NCBI RefSeq assembly: GCF_900890705.1
Contig: NZ_CAAHFH010000001.1
Coordinates: 1,984,001-2,048,000 of the forward strand
Origin: Pontiella sulfatireligans
Lineage (GTDB): Bacteria > Verrucomicrobiota > Kiritimatiellia > Kiritimatiellales > Pontiellaceae
Reading direction: 5' to 3'
Length of the DNA stretch: 64,000 nucleotides
The notes under the pieces are model-generated. The model searched no databases. It worked only from the letters and a program-made list of their open reading frames with translations, and had not been told where the DNA came from. The translations under genes and the position numbers were made by a program. Positions 28,224-37,381 of the stretch are shown here, piece by piece (the first letter of the stretch is position 1; each line of letters opens with the position of its first letter).

Positions 28224-28257
28224 ATGCTGTCAAGTGGGTGAACGAACAGACGCATAC

Positions 28258-28265
28258 GATGTAGC
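28258..28265. repeat. Right target-site duplication of the IS66 element
   Basis: GATGTAGC, identical to 25903-25910. The remaining 164 bp to the GH16 stop at 28430 contain no gene. Confidence 0.85.
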
Positions 28266-28429
28266 GGCAGTTAATCAAAAACAAAGAATTCCGATCTCAG
28301 TTTTTCCAAAGCCAATGACGCTGGGCAAAACACCGCTTTATCGGAAGGCGCTAAACGAAATAGACCGAAAGGATGCGTTTACGCAGCAAGGAAGGCCACT
28401 CATTAAAGTGCACCGTTCAGCCATGCTTT

Positions 28430-29239
28430 TTATTGCCCAAGCAACGCCTGTTGCTCGTAAACGCGCACCCAGTCAACGCTCATGCTAGCGGGATAGTGTT
28501 CGGGATTGGTTGCCCCAGACCCATTCACCCATTTCCCGCCAATCTGCATGGAAAAAATGAAATAGAAGGGTTGGTCAAACGGCCATTGTTTGTCGCCAGC
28601 TGAAGGTACTCGAGGATAAATATGGGTTAACTTTCCATTGACCGTAAAAACAATCTGATCCGCATCCCATTCACAACCGTAGGTATTCCAGTCATCACGC
28701 TTAATCGCGGCGGTACCCCCGCTTTTCGGTGTATTGGTTTTATCGAATTTCACCGTATATTCTGAATGCACCGTTTGGTAGATCTTTTGATCGAAATTCA
28801 AGTGTTCCATCAGATCGATCTCGCCGTTAGCAGGCCATTGCCCCTCGACGCCCAGCATCCAAAGCGCCGGCCAGGCCCCCTGGGCACTCTTGAAGCGTGC
28901 CCGAATCTGCACTTTACCGTACTGAACCGAAAATTTGCCCTTGCTGGTAATTCCAGCTGTCAAATAAGGCGCCGGGTCTTCCACTCTCGCGTCATTGGCA
29001 ATCCCATGAAGGTGTAACTTACTATCGTCGATCTCAAGCAATCGTGGATCATCTGACATGGTATTCGCCCAATCAGATTTCCCTCGATGACACCTTATCC
29101 AATTGGAATCATCCAACCTTTTTCCGTCGAACTCATCAAACCACACTAGTTTCCATCTGGAATCGTTATCCGCACCCATGGAGCAACCTAGATTCGACAT
29201 ATTGATAATAACAACGAACACCAAAAACTTCTTGATCAC
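28430..29239 (-). CDS. Secreted GH16 family glycoside hydrolase
   Basis: 269 residues from a GTG at 29239 that overlaps the upstream stop as GTGA, with AAGGGG 5 nt before it. The hydrophobic N-terminus ends in NLGCSMG, possibly a lipoprotein signal. LVWFDEFDGKRLDDSNW is the GH16 opening, and GEIDLMEHL carries the catalytic residues E140 (nucleophile), D142 and E145 (acid/base). WNTYGCEWDADQIVFTVNG and SMSVDWVRVYEQ close the fold. GH16 enzymes are retaining endo-beta-glycosidases such as laminarinases, agarases and carrageenases; the short, insert-free form here is laminarinase-like, but this is inference. It is translationally coupled to the GH29 gene. Confidence 0.9.
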   Translation of the reverse strand: MIKKFLVFVVIINMSNLGCSMGADNDSRWKLVWFDEFDGKRLDDSNWIRCHRGKSDWANTMSDDPRLLEIDDSKLHLHGIANDARVEDPAPYLTAGITSKGKFSVQYGKVQIRARFKSAQGAWPALWMLGVEGQWPANGEIDLMEHLNFDQKIYQTVHSEYTVKFDKTNTPKSGGTAAIKRDDWNTYGCEWDADQIVFTVNGKLTHIYPRVPSAGDKQWPFDQPFYFIFSMQIGGKWVNGSGATNPEHYPASMSVDWVRVYEQQALLGQ

Positions 29240-30849
29240 AGCACCCCTTCGACCTTGAAGACGGCGGCATATTTGTTCGGTCGGCTCTCCGGCACATTCA
29301 GCATCAGCGCTTCCGGCGTTTGCTCAAACTCAATTGCGGATCCATTTCCAATCATTGAAATGGAACTAATCTTTTCGGAATTATATTTTGAGGAGAGTCC
29401 CAACGACGGCACCTTAATTTTACCCGCCGTAGGATTCATCACAAAAAGATATAACGTGTCGCCTTTAGTTACAAAGCGAACCTCATCATGTCCGAAAGCA
29501 GGACTTGCAAGCGTGCGGGTATTGAAGTGCGTTTGTTTCTTACGCTTTTTCAAGGCCTTCAAATCTATTTCCCCCATAGCGCCTTTCTCGACGCGCAGGT
29601 GGGAGTCGAGGTTATCGCCGTAAATCTTCCATGGCTTGCTCGCATAGATCGCTTCGCTGTTCAGGTTCACCCATGCGCCCAGCTCATCCATGATTTTCCT
29701 GTGCTCCGGCGGAATGGTGCCATCAGGCATCAACTCCACATTCATCATCAGGTTGCCGTTCTTGCTGTTCATGTCGATCAGCATCTCTATCACGGTTCGC
29801 GCGCTGTGTTTGATCGGCCGCTCGTTTTTGTAGAACCAACTATTAAAGGTCAGGGTACCCTGCCACGGTGCCGATTTAATTTCTTCTGCTCCGCCCTGCT
29901 CCACGTCCTGGATGGTGGAGGGTTCGTTTTTACATTTACCCACCACAACCACATCAATCTTCCCGTCTTTTTTGAGAGCACGGTTATAAAAATCCGTACA
30001 GACCTCTTTGCCATAATTCTTGTAGGGGAAGCCGTTGCCATCGAACCAGAACATATCCACATCATATTTCGTGACCAGTTCCTTGTGACGAAGCACCCAG
30101 TTTTCCTTCACGCCCTTTTCCCATTGGGGCGTGCGTTTTTCAGGGGGCAGACCATAAAGTTCGGCGGGATCCAGTCCTTCCCACCATTTGCCAATGCCAT
30201 CTTCTTTAGTCATGTGGCCATCATAGGGAACACCTTTATACGGCCCGTCCTTATCGGCGCCGAACGCGGGAAGCCACCACTGCATAAAGCGGTCATCGTG
30301 GGAGCTCACGCCAAATTTAAGCCCGACCTTCTTCGTTGATTTTTCAAACTCGCCTACGATGTCACGCTTCGGGCCGACATTCACCGAGTTCCATGCGAAG
30401 TGGGTGGAGTCAAAATTATCGAACCGATCATGATGGTTTGCCAAAATCATGAAATACCTAGCGCCGATATTTTTGAAATAGGTCAACAACGCATCCGTAT
30501 CCAGATTTTCTGCCTTCCATTTGTTAAGGACATCCTTATATCCAATCTCCGAGGGGTGGCCATAGGTTTCACAATGATACGGATACGCATTTGTTCCCCA
30601 AAGCTGATTTCCGACATCCTGCATATACATGTGGCGGGCATACCATCCGCCCCCCTTTTCCGGCTGGGTCTGTGCGCCCCAATGGGCCCAGATTCCAAAC
30701 CGTGCCTCGGCGAACCAAGCGGGGCACTCAAACTGTTCCCGCAACTCTTCCCAAGTGAGCTCTTTTTCCTGAGAATAACAAGAGCAACTCAAACGTGACA
30801 TCAAAACCAAAATTAGTACGTATTTCGTCTTATGATTTTTCGCCATCAT
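29236..30849 (-). CDS. Secreted GH29 alpha-L-fucosidase
   Basis: 537 residues. Signal peptide ~1-26 (ending in SCSCYSQ). The barrel shows FGIWAHWGAQTQPE (51-64), LANHHDRFDNFDS (136-148), GPKRDIVGEF and DMFWFDGNG with nucleophile D270. NHHDR replaces the usual xHHDG. An insertion of about 60 residues relative to the other GH29 enzymes here (~185-245, rich in Trp and Pro) lies before the nucleophile strand. The beta-sandwich follows, beginning near ASKPWKIYG. The stop overlaps the GH16 start, so the two are co-expressed. The insertion suggests a distinct substrate pocket. Confidence 0.9.
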   Translation of the reverse strand: MMAKNHKTKYVLILVLMSRLSCSCYSQEKELTWEELREQFECPAWFAEARFGIWAHWGAQTQPEKGGGWYARHMYMQDVGNQLWGTNAYPYHCETYGHPSEIGYKDVLNKWKAENLDTDALLTYFKNIGARYFMILANHHDRFDNFDSTHFAWNSVNVGPKRDIVGEFEKSTKKVGLKFGVSSHDDRFMQWWLPAFGADKDGPYKGVPYDGHMTKEDGIGKWWEGLDPAELYGLPPEKRTPQWEKGVKENWVLRHKELVTKYDVDMFWFDGNGFPYKNYGKEVCTDFYNRALKKDGKIDVVVVGKCKNEPSTIQDVEQGGAEEIKSAPWQGTLTFNSWFYKNERPIKHSARTVIEMLIDMNSKNGNLMMNVELMPDGTIPPEHRKIMDELGAWVNLNSEAIYASKPWKIYGDNLDSHLRVEKGAMGEIDLKALKKRKKQTHFNTRTLASPAFGHDEVRFVTKGDTLYLFVMNPTAGKIKVPSLGLSSKYNSEKISSISMIGNGSAIEFEQTPEALMLNVPESRPNKYAAVFKVEGVL

Positions 30850-30898
30850 TTCTTTCCCAAGTTCGTTTTATCCTGTCTTCCTTCATTCTTCCGGTAGT

Positions 30899-31903
30899 TC
30901 ACTTCGGCATTTCCATAATTTTTGTGGCGACCAGTTCGGCCTGCCGCTGCTTTCCGATCTCTTCAAAATGGACATTTGCCGGCTTCTGATCAGCAGGATT
31001 TGCTTCGGTCAGCGCATAAAGATCATTCAGCACAATGGATGGATGTTTCCGGCGAACCTCTTCCGCAACCCGATTATACTGAACTTCTTCACCTTTAACG
31101 CGACCGCCTGACCCATCCGGTACGATGGTAGTATTGGCCCAGATCAGTTTGGCTCCGGTCGTTTCCAACCGTTGGAAATAATTTTCAAGATTGGTGCGAT
31201 AGGCGTCCGGGCTGTTTACATGCTCGCCGTTGACATCGAGCTGATTATTGATCACGCGCTTCATGTCGTGGAGGCCGGTATTAAAATGAATCACATCCCA
31301 GTTGTTATCGCCCATCCAGAACTCAAATTGCGCCAGCGCCTTTTTGGAATCGCCGCCGTTTTCAGGTATGCGATAGACATTGCACTTTCCCTTCAGTGCT
31401 TCCCGAACATAGGGCGTATAGCCAATGGAAATCGAATCGCCGATCAGCAGAATATTCGGTAGCATTGGATCGCGCACAACAAACTGAAACGCGGATTGTT
31501 TTCTGGATGCAGGCGCAAGCGCCGCCATCCAGATCGCTTTGTCGGTATAGAGTTTTTTTGAATCTCCTCCGCCCACAAAGAATTCTGTGGTGGCGGTAGT
31601 GATGGAACCGGAAGAATCGGTCACGGCTAGTTCAAAAACCACATTGCCGGGACTTTCCGGATGGTAGATGGCATAGCGTTTGACCAGCTCCAATCGACCT
31701 CCCCCGGAAACGATGCGATAGGCGTAGTCTAACCGGGGACCGTCTTCGGCATCCTTTGCAACGCCGCGCACAACAATCTGTTCAACGCCCTGCTCGCCCT
31801 GCAGTTTTTTTTGAACCGAAAAGCGTAGTATCTCAGGTTGCTTGTTTTCAGCGGCATGAATGCCGATGGCTGAAAACAGAAATAGAATAACGGCACATTT
31901 CAT
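30899..31903 (-). CDS. Secreted SGNH/GDSL hydrolase, candidate carbohydrate esterase
   Basis: 334 residues from the ATG at 31903, one base after the upstream stop; a clean signal peptide (MKCAVILFLFSAIGIHAA) supports this start over longer forms. Residues ~22-115 form an Ig-like or PKD-like module. The SGNH domain follows with block I ILLIGDSISIGYTPY (S157), a Gly block NGGDS, block III FNTGLHDM and block V KPANVHFEEIG (H312). The usual Asp three before His is Asn or Ala here. Such proteins in glycan loci are often acetyl-xylan-type or other sugar O-acetylesterases; removal of acetyl groups from fucan is a reasonable guess. A TTTCC-N7-GGAAA palindrome lies inside the gene at 31162-31178. Confidence 0.85.
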   Translation of the reverse strand: MKCAVILFLFSAIGIHAAENKQPEILRFSVQKKLQGEQGVEQIVVRGVAKDAEDGPRLDYAYRIVSGGGRLELVKRYAIYHPESPGNVVFELAVTDSSGSITTATTEFFVGGGDSKKLYTDKAIWMAALAPASRKQSAFQFVVRDPMLPNILLIGDSISIGYTPYVREALKGKCNVYRIPENGGDSKKALAQFEFWMGDNNWDVIHFNTGLHDMKRVINNQLDVNGEHVNSPDAYRTNLENYFQRLETTGAKLIWANTTIVPDGSGGRVKGEEVQYNRVAEEVRRKHPSIVLNDLYALTEANPADQKPANVHFEEIGKQRQAELVATKIMEMPK

Positions 31904-31904
31904 C

Positions 31905-33491
31905 TTATTGCTTCCCGGAGTTTTTTCGTTTTTTACTGCCATACGACTTCTCAAATTCTGCCTGCCATTCCAGATAGTGTGCTTTTGTTCGTTTATCCAT
32001 GTTTGCGGTTTTTTCTGTCCACGAAAGATTCCGGTCATAAATCTTTCCAAGCTGTGGATACCCATATTCCGCTACGCATTCCTTTTCCCAAATCGAAAGC
32101 GAATCATCATATATTTTCCGCATGCGCTGGAGCACTTCCTGCTTTTCCGGATTACCCACCTGATTATTCATTTCAAACCGGTCGGACTTCAGCATGAAAA
32201 GTTCCTCTGCGACATCCATGCCCTCCGCAAACGGCCAGTGGATATACTTATAGTCTTCAATGACTACAGCCAGTGAATGTGTTGGCGCAATACCGAAACT
32301 GTTAATCAACAGGATGGAATCATGAATTCGGCCTGATGGATAATCCAGCAACGGCAACAGGCTCTTCCCATCCATATGATCCGGCACCAGAAGCCCCGCA
32401 AGGTCGAGCACGGTCGGAGCCATGTCGATATTGGCTGTAACGCTTTTAACGCGCGCACCCGTTCCGGAGACCGGATGACGAGGGTCATAAATCATCATCG
32501 GCGTCCGGCTTGGCTCTTCGTATGGAAGCACTTTTCCTCCCATGCCGTTTGCACCGCAACTGTACCCATTATCCGTTAAAAACAGGATTACGGTATTCTC
32601 CGCAATGCCCTGTCGTTCCAGCTCTTCACGAATCATTCCGACGGCATAGTCGATGCCGTAAACCAGCTGGTTATATTTCCGCATGGTTTCCTGATAGTGC
32701 TCAGGCTTGAAATCCTTGTAATGCCGATACTGCCTTCCGGCTTTGGCCTGCGGCGGGCGAAGGCTCGCTCCCGCCTCATCAAAATTGGGAGGTTCTTCCC
32801 AGACGGTATCGGCATATACATCATTAAAAAACGGGTCGGGCTTCATGGGCCCATGCGACGCCTTGAAGCTGACCGATAAACAGAATGGTTTGCTCTGCTC
32901 TTTTGAACGCTTGATAAAATCCTGAGCTACGGCACCGCAGGCCCGGGTTACATGGGGATACTTTTCGGCATAATCGGAAACAAACTCATTTTTTTCCGTA
33001 TTGTAATCGCCCTGCCCCGGCCAGCCGTACCATTCATCAAACGAATCGATCGGCAAATCTTCATTGCTGTGATAGCCGGAATTTCCATCCACCCCTTTCA
33101 CCGCGAAACCAAACTTGCCGATAAAGCCGGTATGATATCCCGCATCCCGTAACTGAACGGGATAGGAGCTCGCCCATTTTTCCTCAGCCAATGGTCCACG
33201 CTGAAAGTTACACCCGGTTTTATATTCATACATACCGGTCATAACCTGAGCCCGGCTCGCCATGCAGATGGCCGTCGTATCATACGCCCGGTCAAAAACA
33301 ACACCATCGTCTGCCAGACGGTCAAGGTTCGGCGTCTTTACCTGCGTGTTGCCATAGCACCCTAAGGTTCGATAACTTTGGTCATCAGTCAGCAGCAGGA
33401 TAATATTCGGGCGTTGCTGATCAGCAGCCCGAGCCATTGGAACCGCTGTCGCGGCAGCAATCCCGGTGTGTATAAAATTCCGGCGATTCAT
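31905..33491 (-). CDS. S1-family sulfatase with twin-arginine-like leader
   Basis: 528 residues from the ATG at 33491, 4 bp after the stop of the preceding GH29 gene. The leader MNRRNFIHTGIAAATAVPMARA contains a twin-arginine-like RRNF, unlike the Sec-type leaders of the other sulfatases here, so Tat export is likely. RPNIILLLTDDQSYRTLGCYG holds the metal site. The active-site motif is CMASRAQVMTGMY (C76), with Ala in place of Pro, an allowed variant. ASHGPMKPDPFF, LTDNGYSCGANGMGGK and LDLAGLLVPDHMDG follow in family order. The C-terminus is rich in Lys and Ser. Confidence 0.92.
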   Translation of the reverse strand: MNRRNFIHTGIAAATAVPMARAADQQRPNIILLLTDDQSYRTLGCYGNTQVKTPNLDRLADDGVVFDRAYDTTAICMASRAQVMTGMYEYKTGCNFQRGPLAEEKWASSYPVQLRDAGYHTGFIGKFGFAVKGVDGNSGYHSNEDLPIDSFDEWYGWPGQGDYNTEKNEFVSDYAEKYPHVTRACGAVAQDFIKRSKEQSKPFCLSVSFKASHGPMKPDPFFNDVYADTVWEEPPNFDEAGASLRPPQAKAGRQYRHYKDFKPEHYQETMRKYNQLVYGIDYAVGMIREELERQGIAENTVILFLTDNGYSCGANGMGGKVLPYEEPSRTPMMIYDPRHPVSGTGARVKSVTANIDMAPTVLDLAGLLVPDHMDGKSLLPLLDYPSGRIHDSILLINSFGIAPTHSLAVVIEDYKYIHWPFAEGMDVAEELFMLKSDRFEMNNQVGNPEKQEVLQRMRKIYDDSLSIWEKECVAEYGYPQLGKIYDRNLSWTEKTANMDKRTKAHYLEWQAEFEKSYGSKKRKNSGKQ

Positions 33492-33495
33492 TTTG

Positions 33496-34986
33496 TTACA
33501 ACTCCAACTTGTATACCGCAGCCAAACGAAACGGTGCATCGTTTGCTGAAAGCTTAAGGCCGGCTGAAGTCATGTCCCATTCAACCGTTATATCCGAACC
33601 AAGCAACGAAATCGATTTGATATCTTGGTCAAAACCTTTGAAGGAAACCAGCACCACGTCCTGTTCCAAAGGTTGGAATGCGATAATGAAAATCACGTCT
33701 TCTTTGGCTGTAAAGCGGAACTCTTTTTCGTGGATGTACATGCTGTGGCTGGTATGTACCACACCTGCCTCGTCCTCGATCAGCTCGCCACTCCATTCGC
33801 CGTAGGTTTTCCAAGGTTTGGAACCATAGATGGCCTCGCCGTTCACCTTGAGCCATTCGCCCATGGCGAGCAGACGAGTCTGCATGCCTTCCGGAATGGT
33901 GCCGTCGGCCTTGGGGCCGATGTTCAGCAACAGGTTCCCGTTTTTACTGACAACGTCGCACAGCAGATGAATGAGTTCCGCGGGCGTTTTGTAGAGCTCG
34001 TTGATCTCCTCGTTTTCCATGTAGGCATAGGAGGTGCCGAGCGTGGCCGGATTCTGCCAGCGCGGACCAATGGCATCCAACTGCAGGTTATCGGCTTCAA
34101 CACAGCCCACGCCCTTCGGCCAGTTGATGGTTTTACCCTTGTTATTAAAATAAACCTGTTTGCCCCATTTCTGAGCGGTGTTCAGATAGTCCGCAATCAT
34201 TTCCTTGAATGCCGTTTCAAACTTTGCGACCTGAGGGCCATCTTCCCGCAGGAACGGAACATCATCAATCCAGAGGAAATCAGGCTGATACTTCGTTTCG
34301 GCCTCTTTCCATCGGGCAACATAGTCGGCAATAAAAGCGTCGTCGTATTCGAACGGACCGTAGAGCGAGGCGGCTTCCGGCATGCGCTTAATTTCTTCGT
34401 CGATCAAACCGGTTTCACGGGTAAAGCGATCGGGATGTCGTTCGCGGTGGTATGAAATTCCATATTTCATGCCTTCGGCGCGGACCGCTTTCCCGAGGTC
34501 ACCGATCAGGTCGCGCTTGGGGCCTTTTTTCGTAGCCGTCCAGGGAGTGAGTTCAGAATCCCACAGCACGAAGCCGTCGTGGTGTTCGCCAGTCGGAATC
34601 ACATAGGTCGCGCCAGCATCCTTAAACAGCTTGGCCCACGCGACCGGATCCCAGTTCTTCGCGGTGAACATCGGCACCATATCCTTGTAGCCAAACTCCG
34701 GCATCGTTGCGCCGAATTTTTCGATCATGAAGTCCGTGTAGCGCTCCGGCCTCTTGTACATATCGGCGGTGATGGCTTCGGCGTAGCCGCGATGTCCATC
34801 CTTGTAACCAGCCACACTATAAGGCCCCCAATGAATAAAGATGCCGAATTTCCCTTGGTCCCACCATTCCGGAACCGGCGCTTCCGCCAGCGACTCCCAG
34901 GTCGGCTCAAATTGCGCGGCCAACACATTGATTCCAAACAACGCGACAAGACCTGACAGCGCCAACTTCACTCGTTTCCCACTCAT
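33496..34986 (-). CDS. Secreted GH29 alpha-L-fucosidase with WIDD at the nucleophile site
   Basis: 496 residues from the ATG at 34986, chosen for GGAG seven nt upstream. Signal peptide 1-24 (ending VLAA). GKFGIFIHWGPYSVAGYKDG (46-65), TGEHHDGFVLWDSEL (132-146) and GPKRDLIGDLG (155-165) are typical. The nucleophile strand reads FLWIDDVPF, so D241 in WIDD replaces the usual WFDG. GNLLLNIGPKADGTIPEG and GSKPWKTYGEW lie ahead of the beta-sandwich. Its gene is followed after 4 bp by a sulfatase and after one more base by the SGNH esterase, a tight sulfatase/esterase/fucosidase set. Confidence 0.92.
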   Translation of the reverse strand: MSGKRVKLALSGLVALFGINVLAAQFEPTWESLAEAPVPEWWDQGKFGIFIHWGPYSVAGYKDGHRGYAEAITADMYKRPERYTDFMIEKFGATMPEFGYKDMVPMFTAKNWDPVAWAKLFKDAGATYVIPTGEHHDGFVLWDSELTPWTATKKGPKRDLIGDLGKAVRAEGMKYGISYHRERHPDRFTRETGLIDEEIKRMPEAASLYGPFEYDDAFIADYVARWKEAETKYQPDFLWIDDVPFLREDGPQVAKFETAFKEMIADYLNTAQKWGKQVYFNNKGKTINWPKGVGCVEADNLQLDAIGPRWQNPATLGTSYAYMENEEINELYKTPAELIHLLCDVVSKNGNLLLNIGPKADGTIPEGMQTRLLAMGEWLKVNGEAIYGSKPWKTYGEWSGELIEDEAGVVHTSHSMYIHEKEFRFTAKEDVIFIIAFQPLEQDVVLVSFKGFDQDIKSISLLGSDITVEWDMTSAGLKLSANDAPFRLAAVYKLEL

Positions 34987-35057
34987 AATCATTCTCCACA
35001 ACGCAGTTGGCACGCAACCCATTTTATAAAATGAGTTCAAACGTTAATCTCCGAAAA

Positions 35058-37274
35058 TCATCGGGACAACTCATCTTGATCCATGGCCATATATTTTTCA
35101 GGATAGCCCTTGCCCACACCAAAATTCTTAATTGATACATCGAACGGCTTGAAGCCGATGGCATTGATCAGCTTTTTATTGGTTACCCGGTAGTCAAAGT
35201 TGTCCAGATCCTGGAACTGTGGATCCATGATGACAGCGTGTTCCTCGATTCCATTCTTTCGCTTCTCCGCCAGATCCTCTTCAGCGCCCGGCCAGAAATA
35301 GCCGTTGTAGTCCATGTTGTATTCGTACGGAACCGTTTTCGTGCCCTCTTGGTGAAGGAACATCTTGCCCCACTTGAACAGCGTGTTTGGAATGTATGTT
35401 GCAGAGGTGCTGTAGAAAATATTATGCTGAATGTCCGACTTCGGCTCGAAGAACTGCTGCGGATAGGCGCGGAAATGGATCCCTTTACCGCAGTTGATCA
35501 GGATGTTGTTTTCAATGGTATTGATACCTTTGTGGATGATCCCGATATTCTTGGCTTCGTGCACAATGTTGTTGCGAATATCCGTTCCGTCCTGCCAGTC
35601 GTCGGTGCGGATACCAACATAGGGGATGTCGTACAGGTAGTTGTTATGCACCTTGTTCCCCAATCCGGCACCGGACACATTGATGCTCGAACCATCGCTG
35701 AGCTTGAGCATGGTGCGCTCCACGCGGTTGAATGAAACCGTATTGTTTCGGGCATGCAGATACGGCGCGTAGCGTTGGATGATGGTCTTGGATTCATCAA
35801 TCGTGTCTTCGATCTCCTTCCATCGGATGGTGCGCGATGCTTCATCGAAATTGCACTCCTGCTTCAGCAAAATCTGGCAACGTACGCCGCATAGGCCGAC
35901 CGCTTTGCGCGGAACATCGTGAATATAGTTTTTCCGAATCAGGTTTTCGCCGCTCTGCCACACGAAGATGGAGTGGCCATGCCAAACAATTTCACCACAG
36001 TCGTGGATAATGTTGTTTTCGATGGTGTTGTTTTTATTTACGTCCTTGGTGCCCGGACCATAACCCGCCAACAGGATGCCCATGTGCCCAACGTGGCTGA
36101 TATAGTTGTTGCGTATGGCGATTTTCTGCGCGTGCAGGTCCAGCCGCATAGCGCTTCCGCCACTGTTGGTGAAACGGCAGCCGTCGACCAGGCAGTTTTC
36201 CGCGCCCCGGAAGCGCAACAGTGCGTTGCCATAGTCGAACGTATCCCAGTCGTGCTGGATGCCCCAACCCTTGCGGTTTTTGTACCATACCGTACGGTCG
36301 CCATGGCTGAACGTCAGGCCCTTGAACTGAATATTTTTCGCTGGAATATCGCTTGGCAGATCGTATCGGATTTTGCCTTCAACACGAACCAGCTCCATCA
36401 GCTGCGGTGCCAGAATGTTTTTCGACGGCGTTCCCGATGCCGGCCAGTAGTAAATCTTGCGAGTCTGCGTATTCACGCACCATTCGCCAGGCTCATCCAG
36501 ATAGTCGATCACATTCTCCACCCATCCAAACCGATGTTTCCCACTGGAGAATGGAAGCGCGTTTGCCTCGAAGGCCAGATAGGCAATTTTCTTATCCATA
36601 TCCACTGATTCAAGCTGGATAAAGTTCAAATTCCACGGAACCGGATTAAAGAATACTTCTACATCGGACAGGTTGGCCCAATCCTTGATCTGGTCTTCGA
36701 ACGGAAACATGCGCAGATGGATGCGATCCTTGTTGTAGAAAACATTCTGGCTGTCGGCGCGCTTGACCTCGTCGTTGCGCGGCATCTGGAATTCCTCGCT
36801 CTTGGCACGGGTCAGGCGCGTATCGCCATCGAACAGCGTGCGGAACGTATCGACACCTTCCGGCATATCCGCCACCCAGAGATTTCCCTTTGTCGCGGAG
36901 GGAGTACCTTCCGGATATTCGACAGCCTTGGACCACCCATTTACAGGTGTACCCGAAGAAAGAACCGGAATCTCGTCCTTGTAGGCCTGAAAAACCAGCG
37001 CCGTCCCATTTACTGGAGACTGTTTCAACCCTAAAACCAGCGTTTCATCCAGCTGATAACGACCACCCCTCAGGTTCACAATAATATCTTCAGAACAACC
37101 GGACTTGATAAGCATTGTCGCCTTGGCCTTGGCTTGTTCCAAGGTTTGGAACGGTTGATCAATGCTCCCATTGTTCTGTTCACTGCCGGAGGGCGACACA
37201 AATAAGTCTGCCGCGAAAACACTCCCCGCCATCCCTAATCCAAGTAAAACAAATCTACCAATTCTCAAATTCAT
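35058..37274 (-). CDS. Secreted GH141-like right-handed beta-helix protein
   Basis: 738 residues from the ATG at 37274 (AAAGGGAA upstream). The signal peptide is followed by DLFVSPSGSEQNNGS and NLRGGRYQLDETLVLG. The body is a long parallel beta-helix: LDEPGEWCVNTQTRKIYYWP, ALLRFRGAENCLVDGCRFTN, NYISHVGHMGILLAGYGPG and WHGHSIFVWQSGENLIRKNYI. It is closely related to the protein at 1149-3728 but lacks that protein's F5/8-type tail. GH141 members include alpha-L-fucosidases, so this may remove fucose or cut a fucan chain; no catalytic residue can be assigned by eye. It sits upstream of a GH29 gene, 71 bp apart. Confidence 0.85.
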   Translation of the reverse strand: MNLRIGRFVLLGLGMAGSVFAADLFVSPSGSEQNNGSIDQPFQTLEQAKAKATMLIKSGCSEDIIVNLRGGRYQLDETLVLGLKQSPVNGTALVFQAYKDEIPVLSSGTPVNGWSKAVEYPEGTPSATKGNLWVADMPEGVDTFRTLFDGDTRLTRAKSEEFQMPRNDEVKRADSQNVFYNKDRIHLRMFPFEDQIKDWANLSDVEVFFNPVPWNLNFIQLESVDMDKKIAYLAFEANALPFSSGKHRFGWVENVIDYLDEPGEWCVNTQTRKIYYWPASGTPSKNILAPQLMELVRVEGKIRYDLPSDIPAKNIQFKGLTFSHGDRTVWYKNRKGWGIQHDWDTFDYGNALLRFRGAENCLVDGCRFTNSGGSAMRLDLHAQKIAIRNNYISHVGHMGILLAGYGPGTKDVNKNNTIENNIIHDCGEIVWHGHSIFVWQSGENLIRKNYIHDVPRKAVGLCGVRCQILLKQECNFDEASRTIRWKEIEDTIDESKTIIQRYAPYLHARNNTVSFNRVERTMLKLSDGSSINVSGAGLGNKVHNNYLYDIPYVGIRTDDWQDGTDIRNNIVHEAKNIGIIHKGINTIENNILINCGKGIHFRAYPQQFFEPKSDIQHNIFYSTSATYIPNTLFKWGKMFLHQEGTKTVPYEYNMDYNGYFWPGAEEDLAEKRKNGIEEHAVIMDPQFQDLDNFDYRVTNKKLINAIGFKPFDVSIKNFGVGKGYPEKYMAMDQDELSR

Positions 37275-37381
37275 CAAATTCCCTTTTGTTTCGTCTTAAT
37301 AAAAATATTGAAGCAGGTATTAAATTAAACGCCGCAATGCTCCGCAATTTGATGCTTTTATTCCCAAACCGCCACATTCAT

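Larger units (their letters stand above)
25911..28257 (+). mobile_element. IS66-family insertion sequence, 2347 bp, apparently complete
   Basis: The left end begins GTAAACGCCTCTTCTTTCACCC. The right end, read inward from 28257, begins GTATGCGTCTGTTCGTTCACCC; 17 of 22 positions match. The element carries tnpA, tnpB and tnpC in the standard IS66 order, all intact. Perfect 8-bp duplications (GATGTAGC) on both sides indicate a simple and rather recent transposition. It is inserted between the GH16 gene (stop 28430) and the GH29 gene (start 25828), against their direction of transcription. Confidence 0.9.

Noticed and set aside
28371..28382. GCGTTTAC as a right end of the IS66 element
   Set aside because: It matches the left end over 8 bp only and gives no target duplication; the end at 28257 matches over 17 of 22 bp and is flanked by a perfect 8-bp duplication.
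35003..35020. TTGGCACGCAACCC as a sigma-54 promoter
   Set aside because: The -24 half fits but there is no GC at the -12 position with correct spacing.
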